41,863 nt of DNA, taken from contig JAHHID010000069.1 in NCBI GenBank assembly GCA_019359015.1, positions 1 through 41,863 of the forward strand, given 5' to 3'. Below the pieces are notes generated by a model. That model saw nothing but the letters and a program-made list of their open reading frames with translations. It was not told where the DNA came from and did not search any database. The first letter of the stretch is position 1. Every line of letters begins with the position of its first letter. The stretch is from Spirirestis rafaelensis WJT71-NPBG6. GTDB lineage: Bacteria > Cyanobacteriota > Cyanobacteriia > Cyanobacteriales > Nostocaceae. Below are positions 34,673 through 41,863 of this stretch, piece by piece. Position numbers and translations under genes: made by a program.

Positions 34673-36229
34673 ATGCTCGATCAAAACCAAACACCTTTAG
34701 TAGATGCTTTAAAAGCTCATGCAGCGCGTCCTCACGCGGCTTTTTACACGCCAGGACACAAGCGAGGACAAGGAATTTCGCCACGTTTAACTGATTTAGT
34801 TGGTGAAGCTGTATTTCGCGCTGATTTAACTGAGTTATCAGAGTTAGATAATTTGTTTGCACCCCAAGGAGTCATTCAACAAGCGCAACAATTAGCGGCT
34901 GAGGCTTTTGGTGGTTCACAAACGTACTTTCTTGTCAATGGCTCTACGTGTGGAATTGAGGCGGCAATTCTCGCGACTTGTGGCATGGGCGATAAAATTA
35001 TTTTGCCGCGAAATGTGCATTCTTCTGTGGTATCAGGTTTAATTCTCTCTGGTGCGATGCCGATTTTTGTTAATCCTGAATATGACTTAGTTTTAGATAT
35101 TGCTCACAGTATCACGCCTGGATCTGTGCAATCCGCTATAGAACAACATCCCGATGCTAAAGCGGTGATGATAGTTTATCCAACATATTACGGCGTCTGT
35201 GGAGATGTGGAAGCGATCGCTCGCATTACCCACCAATACAATATTCCTTTACTGGTAGACGAAGCACACGGCGCACACTTCGCATTTCATCCCCAATTGC
35301 CGATCGCAGCTTTAGCCGCAGGTGCAGATTTAAGCGTACAATCCATTCATAAAACACTTGGGGCGATGACTCAAGCATCAATGTTGCATGTTCGGGGTAA
35401 TAGGGTAGATAGCGATCGCCTAAATAAAGCTTTGCAACTAGTACAATCTACCAGTCCTAGTTATATACTTCTTGCTTCCCTAGATGCAGCACGTCAGCAA
35501 ATGGCTTTGCATGGCAAAGAATTAATGTCTCGCACCTTACAACTTGCGGATGAGGCAAGAACTAGAATCAGCCAAATTCCCGGATTGTCAGTTTTGGAAA
35601 TCTCCCCCTGCTCTACAAACCTAACCCCCCCTAACCCCCCTTCCCTAGTAGGGAAGGGGGGAGTTCTTAGCCCCTCCCCTCGTAGGGGAGGGGTTGGGGA
35701 GAGGTTCGCTTTAGACAAAACTCGCTTAACGGTCACTGTTTCCGGCTTAGGTTTAACTGGGTTTGAAGCTGAGGAAATTCTCGATGAACTAGGCGTGACA
35801 GCAGAATTTGCATCACTGCAACATCTCACGTTTATTATCAGCTTGGGTAACACAGAAGCAGATATTGAGCAATTGGTGCAAGGTTTCATCACTCTTGCCA
35901 ATCACCGCATCAACACAGAGAAAATTGACTTGAAATTATCCAAGCTTGTATGGGATGATTTGATTACTGTCGGTAATTGTGTGCAAATGTCGCCTAGAGA
36001 AGCTTTTTTTGCTGAAAGTGAAACATTACCCATCCTAGAAACTACAGAACGGATTTGTGCAGAAATCGTCTGTCCTTATCCTCCGGGAATTCCTGTGTTA
36101 ATGCCGGGAGAAGTCATCAGCCAAACTGCTTTAGAATATTTGCAACAGATTCAGTTAATAGGTGGATTTATCAGCGGTTGTGCGGATGCTAGCCTAAATA
36201 CACTTAAGGTTGTTAAGACTAAACCTTAG
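34673..36229 (+). CDS. Orn/Lys/Arg decarboxylase-family PLP enzyme (fold type I)
   Basis: 518 residues. The N-terminal HAAFYTPGHKRGQGISPRL and DLTELSELDNLFAP, the glycine-rich ACVAGTCG-type stretch (NGSTCGIEAAILATCG), VDEAHGAHF and the PLP lysine K227 in SIHKTLGAMTQ place it in the bacterial Orn/Lys/Arg decarboxylase family. The C-terminal domain (ICAEIVCPYPPGIPVLMPGEVI) is typical. Members decarboxylate an amino acid to a polyamine precursor; the exact substrate is unknown. Residues about 313-345 are not family sequence. They are encoded by a palindromic repeat inserted in frame between the two domains, so the protein is some 30 residues longer than expected and may still work. Confidence 0.88.
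   Translation: MLDQNQTPLVDALKAHAARPHAAFYTPGHKRGQGISPRLTDLVGEAVFRADLTELSELDNLFAPQGVIQQAQQLAAEAFGGSQTYFLVNGSTCGIEAAILATCGMGDKIILPRNVHSSVVSGLILSGAMPIFVNPEYDLVLDIAHSITPGSVQSAIEQHPDAKAVMIVYPTYYGVCGDVEAIARITHQYNIPLLVDEAHGAHFAFHPQLPIAALAAGADLSVQSIHKTLGAMTQASMLHVRGNRVDSDRLNKALQLVQSTSPSYILLASLDAARQQMALHGKELMSRTLQLADEARTRISQIPGLSVLEISPCSTNLTPPNPPSLVGKGGVLSPSPRRGGVGERFALDKTRLTVTVSGLGLTGFEAEEILDELGVTAEFASLQHLTFIISLGNTEADIEQLVQGFITLANHRINTEKIDLKLSKLVWDDLITVGNCVQMSPREAFFAESETLPILETTERICAEIVCPYPPGIPVLMPGEVISQTALEYLQQIQLIGGFISGCADASLNTLKVVKTKP
35620..35706 (+). repeat. Double-hairpin repeat inserted in frame inside the decarboxylase-family gene
   Basis: Two perfect palindromes lie side by side: CCCCCCTTCCC/GGGAAGGGGGG (35635-35661, 11-bp stem) and CCCCTCCCC/GGGGAGGGG (35671-35693, 9-bp stem), preceded by CTAACCCCC direct repeats. 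Translated, it adds about 30 residues (TPPNPPSLVGKGG, SPSPRRGGVGER) and keeps the frame. The same sequence type is common between cyanobacterial genes; a shorter relative is at 27784-27807. Confidence 0.88.
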
Positions 36230-36464
36230 TACAGGATTTCACAAGTTCGTAGCGAATTCTCCGCGTGCCCTTCGGGTTCATCAGTTCGACGGGACGGAAA
36301 CCGACCCCGCCGACTGATTCACCTCTGCGCTTACCTCTGCGCCCCTCTGCGTTTAAATTTCAACCCTCAATTCGCTACGATTTTACGCAAAGCTGTACTT
36401 AGTCAATTTAAACTACGCTTAAGTCTAAGTCTATCGGTGGCAGATAACGGTGTTGCAACGCATT

Positions 36465-36845
36465 TTAGCGCGTGTAAGGTTGTTCCGTCACAAGTCCAGG
36501 CACAACCCGATAATGCTTAAGATTAAAAGTGCAGAGTGTTGCACCACGTCCAACAGCACAAGCAGCAATCAGAGCATCAAGCAACCCCAAGCTATTTGAC
36601 AGGTGATACATTGTGAAATCTGATAAAGCACGAGCGCAGTCAGCCTCAGTAGCCCAGACTATGGGCAACGGAGCAACGAGCTTTAAGGCATTGCGAACCT
36701 GTTGCATGTTCTGAGCATCTTGGATAAGTTCCATGACAACGAAGCCAGGAACACTTGGTATTTCTGGTAAACTGGAAAACCAAGCGATCGCCGGAGCATG
36801 ACCACGCTGAATATCAATCAAAACATCGGTATCCAACAAATACAT
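36465..36845 (-). CDS. PIN-domain toxin (VapC-like), second pair
   Basis: 126 residues with ATG at 36845. PIN motifs: MYLLDTDVLIDIQRG (D4/D6 area), a glutamate in FVVMELIQD, LGLLDALIAACAVGRGATLCTFNLKHY with the third aspartate. A predicted Mg-dependent ribonuclease. It follows its antitoxin gene by 9 bp. It is unrelated in sequence detail to the PIN toxin at 15226-15624. Confidence 0.87.
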   Translation of the reverse strand: MYLLDTDVLIDIQRGHAPAIAWFSSLPEIPSVPGFVVMELIQDAQNMQQVRNALKLVAPLPIVWATEADCARALSDFTMYHLSNSLGLLDALIAACAVGRGATLCTFNLKHYRVVPGLVTEQPYTR

Positions 36846-36854
36846 CAGTGGTTT

Positions 36855-37115
36855 TTATGCTCGTGTTCGCGTTTGCGCCTCATGACGCAGGTTTCGAGCA
36901 TGTACTTGACTATCAGCGATCTCAGGTCGTGAGTTGATAACTCCTTCGCTTTGCCAATAAGCAACAAGTTCCGCACCAGTTTTAGGGGGGTTGCTCAAAA
37001 CTTGCCTGATCGACAAAATACGCAGGATATATTCAGACAAAGGCAGATTTAACTGCGATGCTTCAGTAGACAGTTGATTTTCTAACTCCGGTGGTAAGTC
37101 TAGACTAATGTTCAT
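36855..37115 (-). CDS. Antitoxin of the second PIN pair
   Basis: About 86 residues from the ATG at 37115 (MNISLDLPPELENQLSTEA), preferred over the ATG at 37130 because AGAGGG lies four bases before it. The N-terminal half reads as a ribbon-helix-helix-like DNA-binding segment (SLDLPPELE, LPLSEYILRIL). The C-terminal half is charged and probably binds the toxin. It lies 9 bp before the PIN gene. No strong palindrome is seen upstream, unlike the first pair. Confidence 0.75.
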   Translation of the reverse strand: MNISLDLPPELENQLSTEASQLNLPLSEYILRILSIRQVLSNPPKTGAELVAYWQSEGVINSRPEIADSQVHARNLRHEAQTRTRA

Positions 37116-37197
37116 TTGCCCTCTTTTCATTGGCTGTGATTCTAAATTGATAGTAACTGGCGACAGAAATTAATGTGATCGCATCCAATTCGATAAC

Positions 37198-38250
37198 TTA
37201 CTGCGCGATCGCTAGCTCATTTTCTTCGATGACTTCATAACCATTAGCCAGTTGCTCAATTGCGCGGTCAAGCAAATCTAGACCGTGCTGCACTTTATCA
37301 ACCACGCTCAACTGTCCGCGTAAATCAGCAGCACCGGCGAAGTTTTTCGCATACCAAGTCATGTGCTTGCGTGCCTGACGTACACCGCGATCGCCTTTAT
37401 ATTCATACAACGCTTGTAAATGTTCTCGCGCACATTCCAAACGCTGAATTGGCGTTGGTGCAGGTAATAATTCCCCCGTTTTCAAGAAGTGATCAACTTC
37501 TCCTACCAAAAACGGATAACCCAAAGTCCCCCGCGAACACATTACCCCATCAGCACCGGTTTGCTCCAAACACTTCACCGCTGCTTCAACCGAGAAAATA
37601 TCGCCATTCCCAATCACGGGTATAGAAAGCACCTCCTTCACACGCGCAATCCATTCCCAGCGAGCGTTACCATTGTAACCTTGAGCGCGCGTGCGTCCAT
37701 GCACCGTAATCATTCGCGCTCCTGCGTCCTCCATCCGTTTGGCAAAATCGAGAATCGTGATTTCCTGGTCATTCCAGCCGATGCGTGTTTTCACCGTCAC
37801 TGGTACATTTACTGCCTTCACGACTTCCCGCACGATCGCCTCAGCTATATCTGGTTGACGCAACAGGGAAGAACCACCACCATTCTTGGTGATTTTATTT
37901 ACCGGACAACCCATGTTAATGTCAACAGTATCAGCGCCTTCTTTAACCGCTTTTATCGCCGCTTCCGCGAGAAAATCCGGACGACAATCAAATAGTTGAA
38001 TGCTGATTGGGCGTTCGTTGGGGTCTACCTCCATAATTTTCGGCAATTGGTTGACATAATGCAACCCCGTAGCATTCACCATCTCCGTATACATCATCGA
38101 TTCTGGCGCATAGCGACGCACCAAACGACGAAACACCAAATCCGTCACCCCAGACAAAGGCGACTGCAAAACGCGGCTTTTGACCTCAAGGGGTCCAATT
38201 TTTAGGGGTGTGGAGAGTTTAGCTTTGAGTTCGGGAGATAGCGTAACCAT
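37198..38250 (-). CDS. dusB: tRNA-dihydrouridine synthase
   Basis: 350 residues. It reduces uridines in the tRNA D-loop with FMN and NADPH. The TIM-barrel motifs are clear: LQSPLSGVTDLVFRRLVRRY (FMN phosphate and substrate region), DINMGCPVNKITKNGGGSSLL with the catalytic cysteine, VKTRIGW, MITVHGRTRAQGYNG and VIGNGDIFS, and a helical C-terminal domain (HLQALYEYKGDRGVRQARKHMTWYA). Assigned to the DusB subgroup by overall pattern. ATG at 38250. Single gene. Confidence 0.93.
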   Translation of the reverse strand: MVTLSPELKAKLSTPLKIGPLEVKSRVLQSPLSGVTDLVFRRLVRRYAPESMMYTEMVNATGLHYVNQLPKIMEVDPNERPISIQLFDCRPDFLAEAAIKAVKEGADTVDINMGCPVNKITKNGGGSSLLRQPDIAEAIVREVVKAVNVPVTVKTRIGWNDQEITILDFAKRMEDAGARMITVHGRTRAQGYNGNARWEWIARVKEVLSIPVIGNGDIFSVEAAVKCLEQTGADGVMCSRGTLGYPFLVGEVDHFLKTGELLPAPTPIQRLECAREHLQALYEYKGDRGVRQARKHMTWYAKNFAGAADLRGQLSVVDKVQHGLDLLDRAIEQLANGYEVIEENELAIAQ

Positions 38251-38689
38251 AAATTCAGTAAAGCCACTTAAGCCTTTCTATTCTACAAAAGTAGTTGGCT
38301 ATTGTTGCTTATTGACCACTATTCGCTAATACTTGCCCACTAACGACACTTAAAGACGGCAAACACCACTATATAGTTACGGTTCACCCTAATTACTGAA
38401 AGTGCTTATTCTCATACATTAGACGAAGTGAGAGCAAATAAATCAATGAGCCGATTAAACCAGCTTTGAAGCAACCGTCCCAAACAAGGTTCGGGAAACC
38501 CTCCTTCATAGACTGCCTGCACAGGCTCAGTATATATATCAGCATAGCCTGGGATTAAAACCCTAGGATTGCCAAAAAAAGGTATTCATGCTGAACTAGC
38601 TGTTCTCTTAACCCAGTTGGTTCAAAATTTAGTCCTAATTCTCCCATTCATTTTCATTCGTTTGTAGTTATACGGAGCCAGCACTTAAA
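38251..38689. other. Divergent intergenic region dusB-dnaK
   Basis: 439 bp expected to hold the dnaK promoter. I looked for a CIRCE element (TTAGCACTC-N9-GAGTGCTAA) and found none, which fits cyanobacterial dnaK. A small GCCTGCACAGGC palindrome lies near 38513-38524. No gene. Confidence 0.55.
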
Positions 38690-40600
38690 ATGGCAAAAGT
38701 AGTAGGAATTGACTTAGGTACGACAAACTCCTGCGTCGCAGTGATGGAAGGTGGTAAACCCACTGTTATTGCTAACGCGGAAGGATTTCGGACAACGCCT
38801 AGTGTAGTAGCATTTGCCAAAAATGGCGATCGCTTGGTTGGACAAATCGCCAAGCGTCAAGCGGTGATGAACCCGGAAAACACGTTTTATTCGGTGAAAC
38901 GATTCATCGGACGCCGTTACGACGAAGTAACCAAAGAAGCTACTGAAGTTTCTTACAAAATCGTCAGCAGCAGCGGCAACGTCAAGATAGAATCTCCAGG
39001 ACTTGGCAAAGCATTTGCACCAGAAGAAATTTCTGCACAAGTTCTTCGCAAACTAGTTGAAGACGCTAGTAAATACCTTGGTGAAACTGTTACCCAAGCT
39101 GTAATTACCGTTCCCGCTTACTTCAACGACTCGCAACGCCAAGCCACCAAAGATGCTGGTAAAATTGCGGGGATCGAAGTTCTGCGGATTATCAACGAAC
39201 CTACAGCAGCTTCATTGGCATACGGGTTTGATAAAAAGAGTAACGAAACCATCTTAGTATTTGACCTTGGTGGTGGTACTTTTGACGTATCTGTCCTCGA
39301 AGTAGGTGACGGTGTATTTGAAGTACTAGCCACATCTGGTGATACTCACCTTGGTGGTGACGACTTCGATAAAAAAATCGTTGACTATTTAGCCGACCAG
39401 TTTAAGAAAGACGAAGGTGTCGAACTGCGGAAAGATAGACAAGCTTTACAACGTCTGACTGAAGCCGCAGAAAAAGCAAAAATTGAACTTTCTAGCGTCA
39501 CCCAAGCAGAAATCAACTTGCCATTTATCACCGCTACCCAGGATGGTCCTAAGCACCTGGATATGACGTTGACTCGCGGTAAGTTTGAAGAACTGTGTTC
39601 CGACTTAATCGACCGTTGCCGCATTCCTGTAGAAAATGCGCTACGTGATGCTAAATTAAGCAAAAACGATATCGATGAAGTCGTGTTAGTTGGTGGTTCT
39701 ACCCGTATTCCCGCCGTGCAACAGGTGGTGAAAACTGTTTTGGGTAAAGACCCTAACCAAACGGTTAACCCCGATGAAGTTGTAGCAGTTGGTGCTGCTA
39801 TTCAAGCGGGTGTGCTTGCTGGTGATGTCACAGGCATCTTGTTGTTAGATGTATCACCTTTGTCCTTGGGTGTGGAAACCTTGGGCGGTGTGATGACCAA
39901 GATTATCCCTCGCAACACCACCATTCCTACCAAGAAATCGGAAGTCTTCTCTACTGCCGTGGATGGTCAAAGCAACGTGGAAATTCACGTTCTCCAAGGC
40001 GAACGCGACATGTCCAACGATAACAAGAGTTTGGGAACCTTCCGCCTTGATGGTATTCCCCCAGCACCACGCGGCGTACCCCAAATTGAAGTTACCTTTG
40101 ACATTGACGCTAACGGTATTCTCAACGTTACCGCTAAAGACAAAGGCACTGGTAAGGAACAATCCATCAGCATTACAGGCGCTTCTACCCTCGATAAAAC
40201 CGATGTTGAGCGGATGGTAAGAGAAGCTGAACAAAACGCTTCTACTGACAAAGAGCGTCGTGAAAAAATTGAACGCAAGAACCAAGCCGACTCGTTGTCA
40301 TACCAAGCTGAGAAGCAGTTACAAGAGTTGGGCGATAAAGTTCCCGAAGCTGACAAGACCAAAGTTGAAGGTTTGGTGAAAGACTTGCGAGATGCTATCT
40401 CTAAGGAAGACGATGAGCAAATCAAGAAGCTGATGCCAGAACTACAACAGGCGCTATTTGCTGTTGGTAGCAACCTCTATCAACAAGGTGGTGACGGTGC
40501 TGCTCCTGGAGGTGGTGAACCTCAAGATGGCGGTCCTACCTCTTCTGGTGGCGGTAGCGGTGATGATGTGATTGATGCTGATTTCACTGAATCTAAGTAA
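38690..40600 (+). CDS. dnaK: Molecular chaperone DnaK (Hsp70), DnaK2 type
   Basis: 636 residues, full length. The ATPase domain has the phosphate loops [17 protein letters not shown] and [18 protein letters not shown] and the hinge [15 protein letters not shown]. The hydrophobic linker and start of the peptide-binding domain are [18 protein letters not shown]; the lid helices follow, and the disordered tail [17 protein letters not shown] ends the protein. Cyanobacteria carry several dnaK genes; length and tail fit the major stress-responsive DnaK2. No grpE or dnaJ lies next to it. A clear terminator follows. Confidence 0.98.
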   Translation: MAKVVGIDLGTTNSCVAVMEGGKPTVIANAEGFRTTPSVVAFAKNGDRLVGQIAKRQAVMNPENTFYSVKRFIGRRYDEVTKEATEVSYKIVSSSGNVKIESPGLGKAFAPEEISAQVLRKLVEDASKYLGETVTQAVITVPAYFNDSQRQATKDAGKIAGIEVLRIINEPTAASLAYGFDKKSNETILVFDLGGGTFDVSVLEVGDGVFEVLATSGDTHLGGDDFDKKIVDYLADQFKKDEGVELRKDRQALQRLTEAAEKAKIELSSVTQAEINLPFITATQDGPKHLDMTLTRGKFEELCSDLIDRCRIPVENALRDAKLSKNDIDEVVLVGGSTRIPAVQQVVKTVLGKDPNQTVNPDEVVAVGAAIQAGVLAGDVTGILLLDVSPLSLGVETLGGVMTKIIPRNTTIPTKKSEVFSTAVDGQSNVEIHVLQGERDMSNDNKSLGTFRLDGIPPAPRGVPQIEVTFDIDANGILNVTAKDKGTGKEQSISITGASTLDKTDVERMVREAEQNASTDKERREKIERKNQADSLSYQAEKQLQELGDKVPEADKTKVEGLVKDLRDAISKEDDEQIKKLMPELQQALFAVGSNLYQQGGDGAAPGGGEPQDGGPTSSGGGSGDDVIDADFTESK

Positions 40601-40629
40601 TAGTTAATAGCTAATAGCTAATAACAAAG

Positions 40630-40666
40630 CCATCCAAGGTCTATCCTTGGGTGGTTATTTTTATTT
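40630..40666 (+). terminator. Rho-independent terminator of dnaK
   Basis: CCATCCAAGG and CCTTGGGTGG form a stem (one G-T pair) with loop TCTAT, followed by TTATTTTTATTTG. It begins about 30 bp after the dnaK stop; TAATAGCTAA direct repeats fill the gap. Confidence 0.85.
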
Positions 40667-40805
40667 GTTAGTTAATTCATGGTTAGAAGTAATTCGTAGA
40701 GCTAGGATGAATATTCTTAATTATTAATTACTGATTTATAGAATGAAAAGCTCACGCATTCGTCGCAAAGACGCAAAGTAAAAAAGGAGAATAAGGAGAG
40801 AAAAA

Positions 40806-41492
40806 GTGGGATATCCACAAGCACCTTGGACGCTGAAAGGCTACGCTATTTCAACTGTGCATTTAGTAGATGTTGACAAAGTGCGCCACCTGATACCTTC
40901 AGAGTTAAATATTATCTCTGTATTGCCTGGGAAAACTCTGAGTGTGGTGTATATATCTTATTATGGGTCAAGTTCGGTGTTGGAATACAGCGAGTTAATT
41001 GTTGCCCCCGCTTTGGTGAGTTATCAAGGGAAATTTGGTGGTTGGGTTTCGCATATTTATGTAGATAATCCTGATTCTGTGGCTGGTGGTCGAGAAATTT
41101 GGGGACTACCAAAGGAAATGGCTGAGTTTACCTGGGAAAATAATAAGCGTGTAACTGTTCGTGAGGGTAACAAGGTTTTATGTAGTCTTGATTACAACCA
41201 ACAAAGTTTGGCTTGGCGACAGTGGTTAGGCGGTTCTGCTTTTAGTACGATGGGCGCTGATTTACTTATGTTTAGCGCTGAATTGGAGTCTCGCTTGGGT
41301 TTGATTGGTTCTCGGTTAGAAGTCCCTGCCGAAAGTCCTTTTGCGGGGATAAATTTAGGTCAGCCTTTTTTAACGGTTCGGTGTGAGGAGATGAGTTTGC
41401 AGGTTGCGGCACCGCAAGTTGTAGGACAAACAAATTTTGACCGAATAACGAACCACCAAGGGCATCAACGACGCCAAGGAATAGGAGTTTGA
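40806..41492 (+). CDS. Acetoacetate decarboxylase (ADC) family protein
   Basis: 228 residues from a GTG at 40806 (MGYPQAPWTLKGYAI). The ADC beta-barrel pattern is clear: VDVDKVRHLIPSELNII, SYQGKFGGWVSHIYVDN, AGGREIWGLPKEMAEFTW. The catalytic Schiff-base lysine would be K103; the second lysine that lowers its pKa in clostridial ADC is replaced by E104, so true acetoacetate decarboxylation is doubtful and another activity is possible. The final 14 or so residues (NHQGHQRRQGIGV) are read from a common cyanobacterial CCAAGACGCCAAG-like repeat, so the original C-terminus was probably altered. A GGAGAATAAGGAGAG leader precedes the start. Confidence 0.88.
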   Translation: MGYPQAPWTLKGYAISTVHLVDVDKVRHLIPSELNIISVLPGKTLSVVYISYYGSSSVLEYSELIVAPALVSYQGKFGGWVSHIYVDNPDSVAGGREIWGLPKEMAEFTWENNKRVTVREGNKVLCSLDYNQQSLAWRQWLGGSAFSTMGADLLMFSAELESRLGLIGSRLEVPAESPFAGINLGQPFLTVRCEEMSLQVAAPQVVGQTNFDRITNHQGHQRRQGIGV

Positions 41493-41526
41493 GAGAGTTT
41501 TTGCGCTCATTCCTGACTTATTTTTC

Positions 41527-41684
41527 CTAGGGACTAGTCCCTAGTACAGGTCGGCGTAAATAAACCACCCATTCCAAATAGCCAAAAAGTCTGCCCTATA
41601 AGCTTTTTGAATGCGTGACTTTTGACTTTTGACTTCCGCGTTCGCGTAGCGTCTCAGAAGGAGAAGCGGTACTAGTCCCTAGTA
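41527..41684. repeat. CTAGGGACTAGTCCCTAG palindrome and a second half-copy
   Basis: A perfect 18-bp palindrome lies at 41527-41544. Its right part, ACTAGTCCCTAGTA (41533-41546), recurs exactly at 41671-41684. Between them are CGCGTAGCGTCTC and TTTTGACTTTTGACTT-type cyanobacterial repeat words. There is no gene in this stretch. Confidence 0.75.
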
Positions 41685-41753
41685 GATATTAATTGACGAT
41701 TGCCGGATAATTTTTCAGGGATTGGCCATCACAAAACCGGAAAAGGGGGGGCA

Positions 41754-41863
41754 ATGGAACGACCAAGGTATATCGTGCGGCTCAGTACAGAAGAACGGGC
41801 AGAATTGGAAAGCATCGTCAAAAAGGGGAAAGGGAGCGCACACAAGATTCGTAACGCACAAAT
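41754..41863 (+). CDS. IS630-family transposase, 5' end only
   Basis: The frame opens at ATG 41754 after a G-rich ribosome-binding site (AAAAGGGGGGG) and runs past the window end. MERPRYIVRLSTEERAELES and KKGKGSAHKIRNAQ are the start of the helix-turn-helix of IS630-type transposases (YIV.LT.EER..L...I..GK..A.KI..AQ). The DDE domain lies outside the window. The terminal repeat was not located with certainty. Confidence 0.8.
   Translation, partial: MERPRYIVRLSTEERAELESIVKKGKGSAHKIRNAQ

Noticed and set aside
37260-38205. Plus-strand frames opposite dusB
   Set aside because: They are antisense to a clear dusB gene, rich in His/Arg/Pro as expected for shadows.
38251-38689. CIRCE or HrcA control of dnaK
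   Set aside because: No TTAGCACTC-N9-GAGTGCTAA or close variant was found.
39854-40473. Long minus-strand frames inside dnaK
   Set aside because: They are shadows of the strongly biased dnaK coding frame with no recognisable protein features.

Overview
The window looks like chromosomal DNA of a heterocystous or other filamentous cyanobacterium (Nostocales-like). HIP1 octamers (GCGATCGC) occur throughout. Several products are typical of cyanobacteria: a DnaK2-type chaperone, a PilT with a proline-rich head, a KaiB-domain protein, DUF3611, a PEP-CTERM protein and Uma2 proteins. Intergenic spaces are full of the small palindromes and heptamer or minisatellite repeats usual in these genomes. I saw no tRNA, rRNA, CRISPR array or prophage. 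The genus cannot be fixed from the sequence alone.

Layout. 1-2.9 kb: 3' end of an IS200/IS605-type tnpB that cuts a Uma2 gene, then a metallophosphoesterase and an intact Uma2 gene. 3.1-6.7 kb: a NarL-type response regulator, a LysR regulator, a 206-bp deletion-derivative transposable element with target duplication, and a soluble PAS histidine kinase. 7.3-11.3 kb: a YegS/DAG-kinase-like lipid kinase, hemC and glgA. 11.3-15.1 kb: an orphan ORF, an AT-rich HEPN-like gene with a fresh 144-bp tandem duplication, and wecB. 15.2-18.3 kb: a Phd/PIN toxin-antitoxin pair with a 22-bp perfect palindrome in front, a CPA1 Na+/H+ antiporter and an exported peptidoglycan-binding protein. 18.8-22.9 kb: a membrane-stress block (MscS, DUF2254, DUF389, DUF3611, a small membrane protein) whose first two genes are broken. 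23.7-26 kb: pilT followed by a protein with a C-terminal KaiB fold. 26.3-29 kb: a solitary TnpB element, a PEP-CTERM protein and a small conserved protein. 29.4-33.1 kb: a Ro60/TROVE-like vWA protein, an ARPP-like protein with a helix-turn-helix-like tail, and an MlaE permease. 33.2-41.5 kb: ychF, an Orn/Lys/Arg decarboxylase-family gene carrying an in-frame palindromic repeat, a second PIN toxin-antitoxin pair, dusB, dnaK and an acetoacetate-decarboxylase-family gene. The right edge holds the start of an IS630-type transposase.

Housekeeping genes (hemC, glgA, ychF, dusB, dnaK, pilT) are intact and scattered as single units. The accessory parts show repeated remodelling by repeats and insertion sequences: truncated Uma2, nonsense-mutated mscS, internally deleted DUF2254, and ORFs whose start or end lies in repeat DNA. 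The most promising places for new biology are the vWA/ARPP-like/MlaE cluster with its 21-bp hairpin array (29.4-33.1 kb), the KaiB-domain protein behind pilT, and the HEPN protein with expanding 48-residue repeats.
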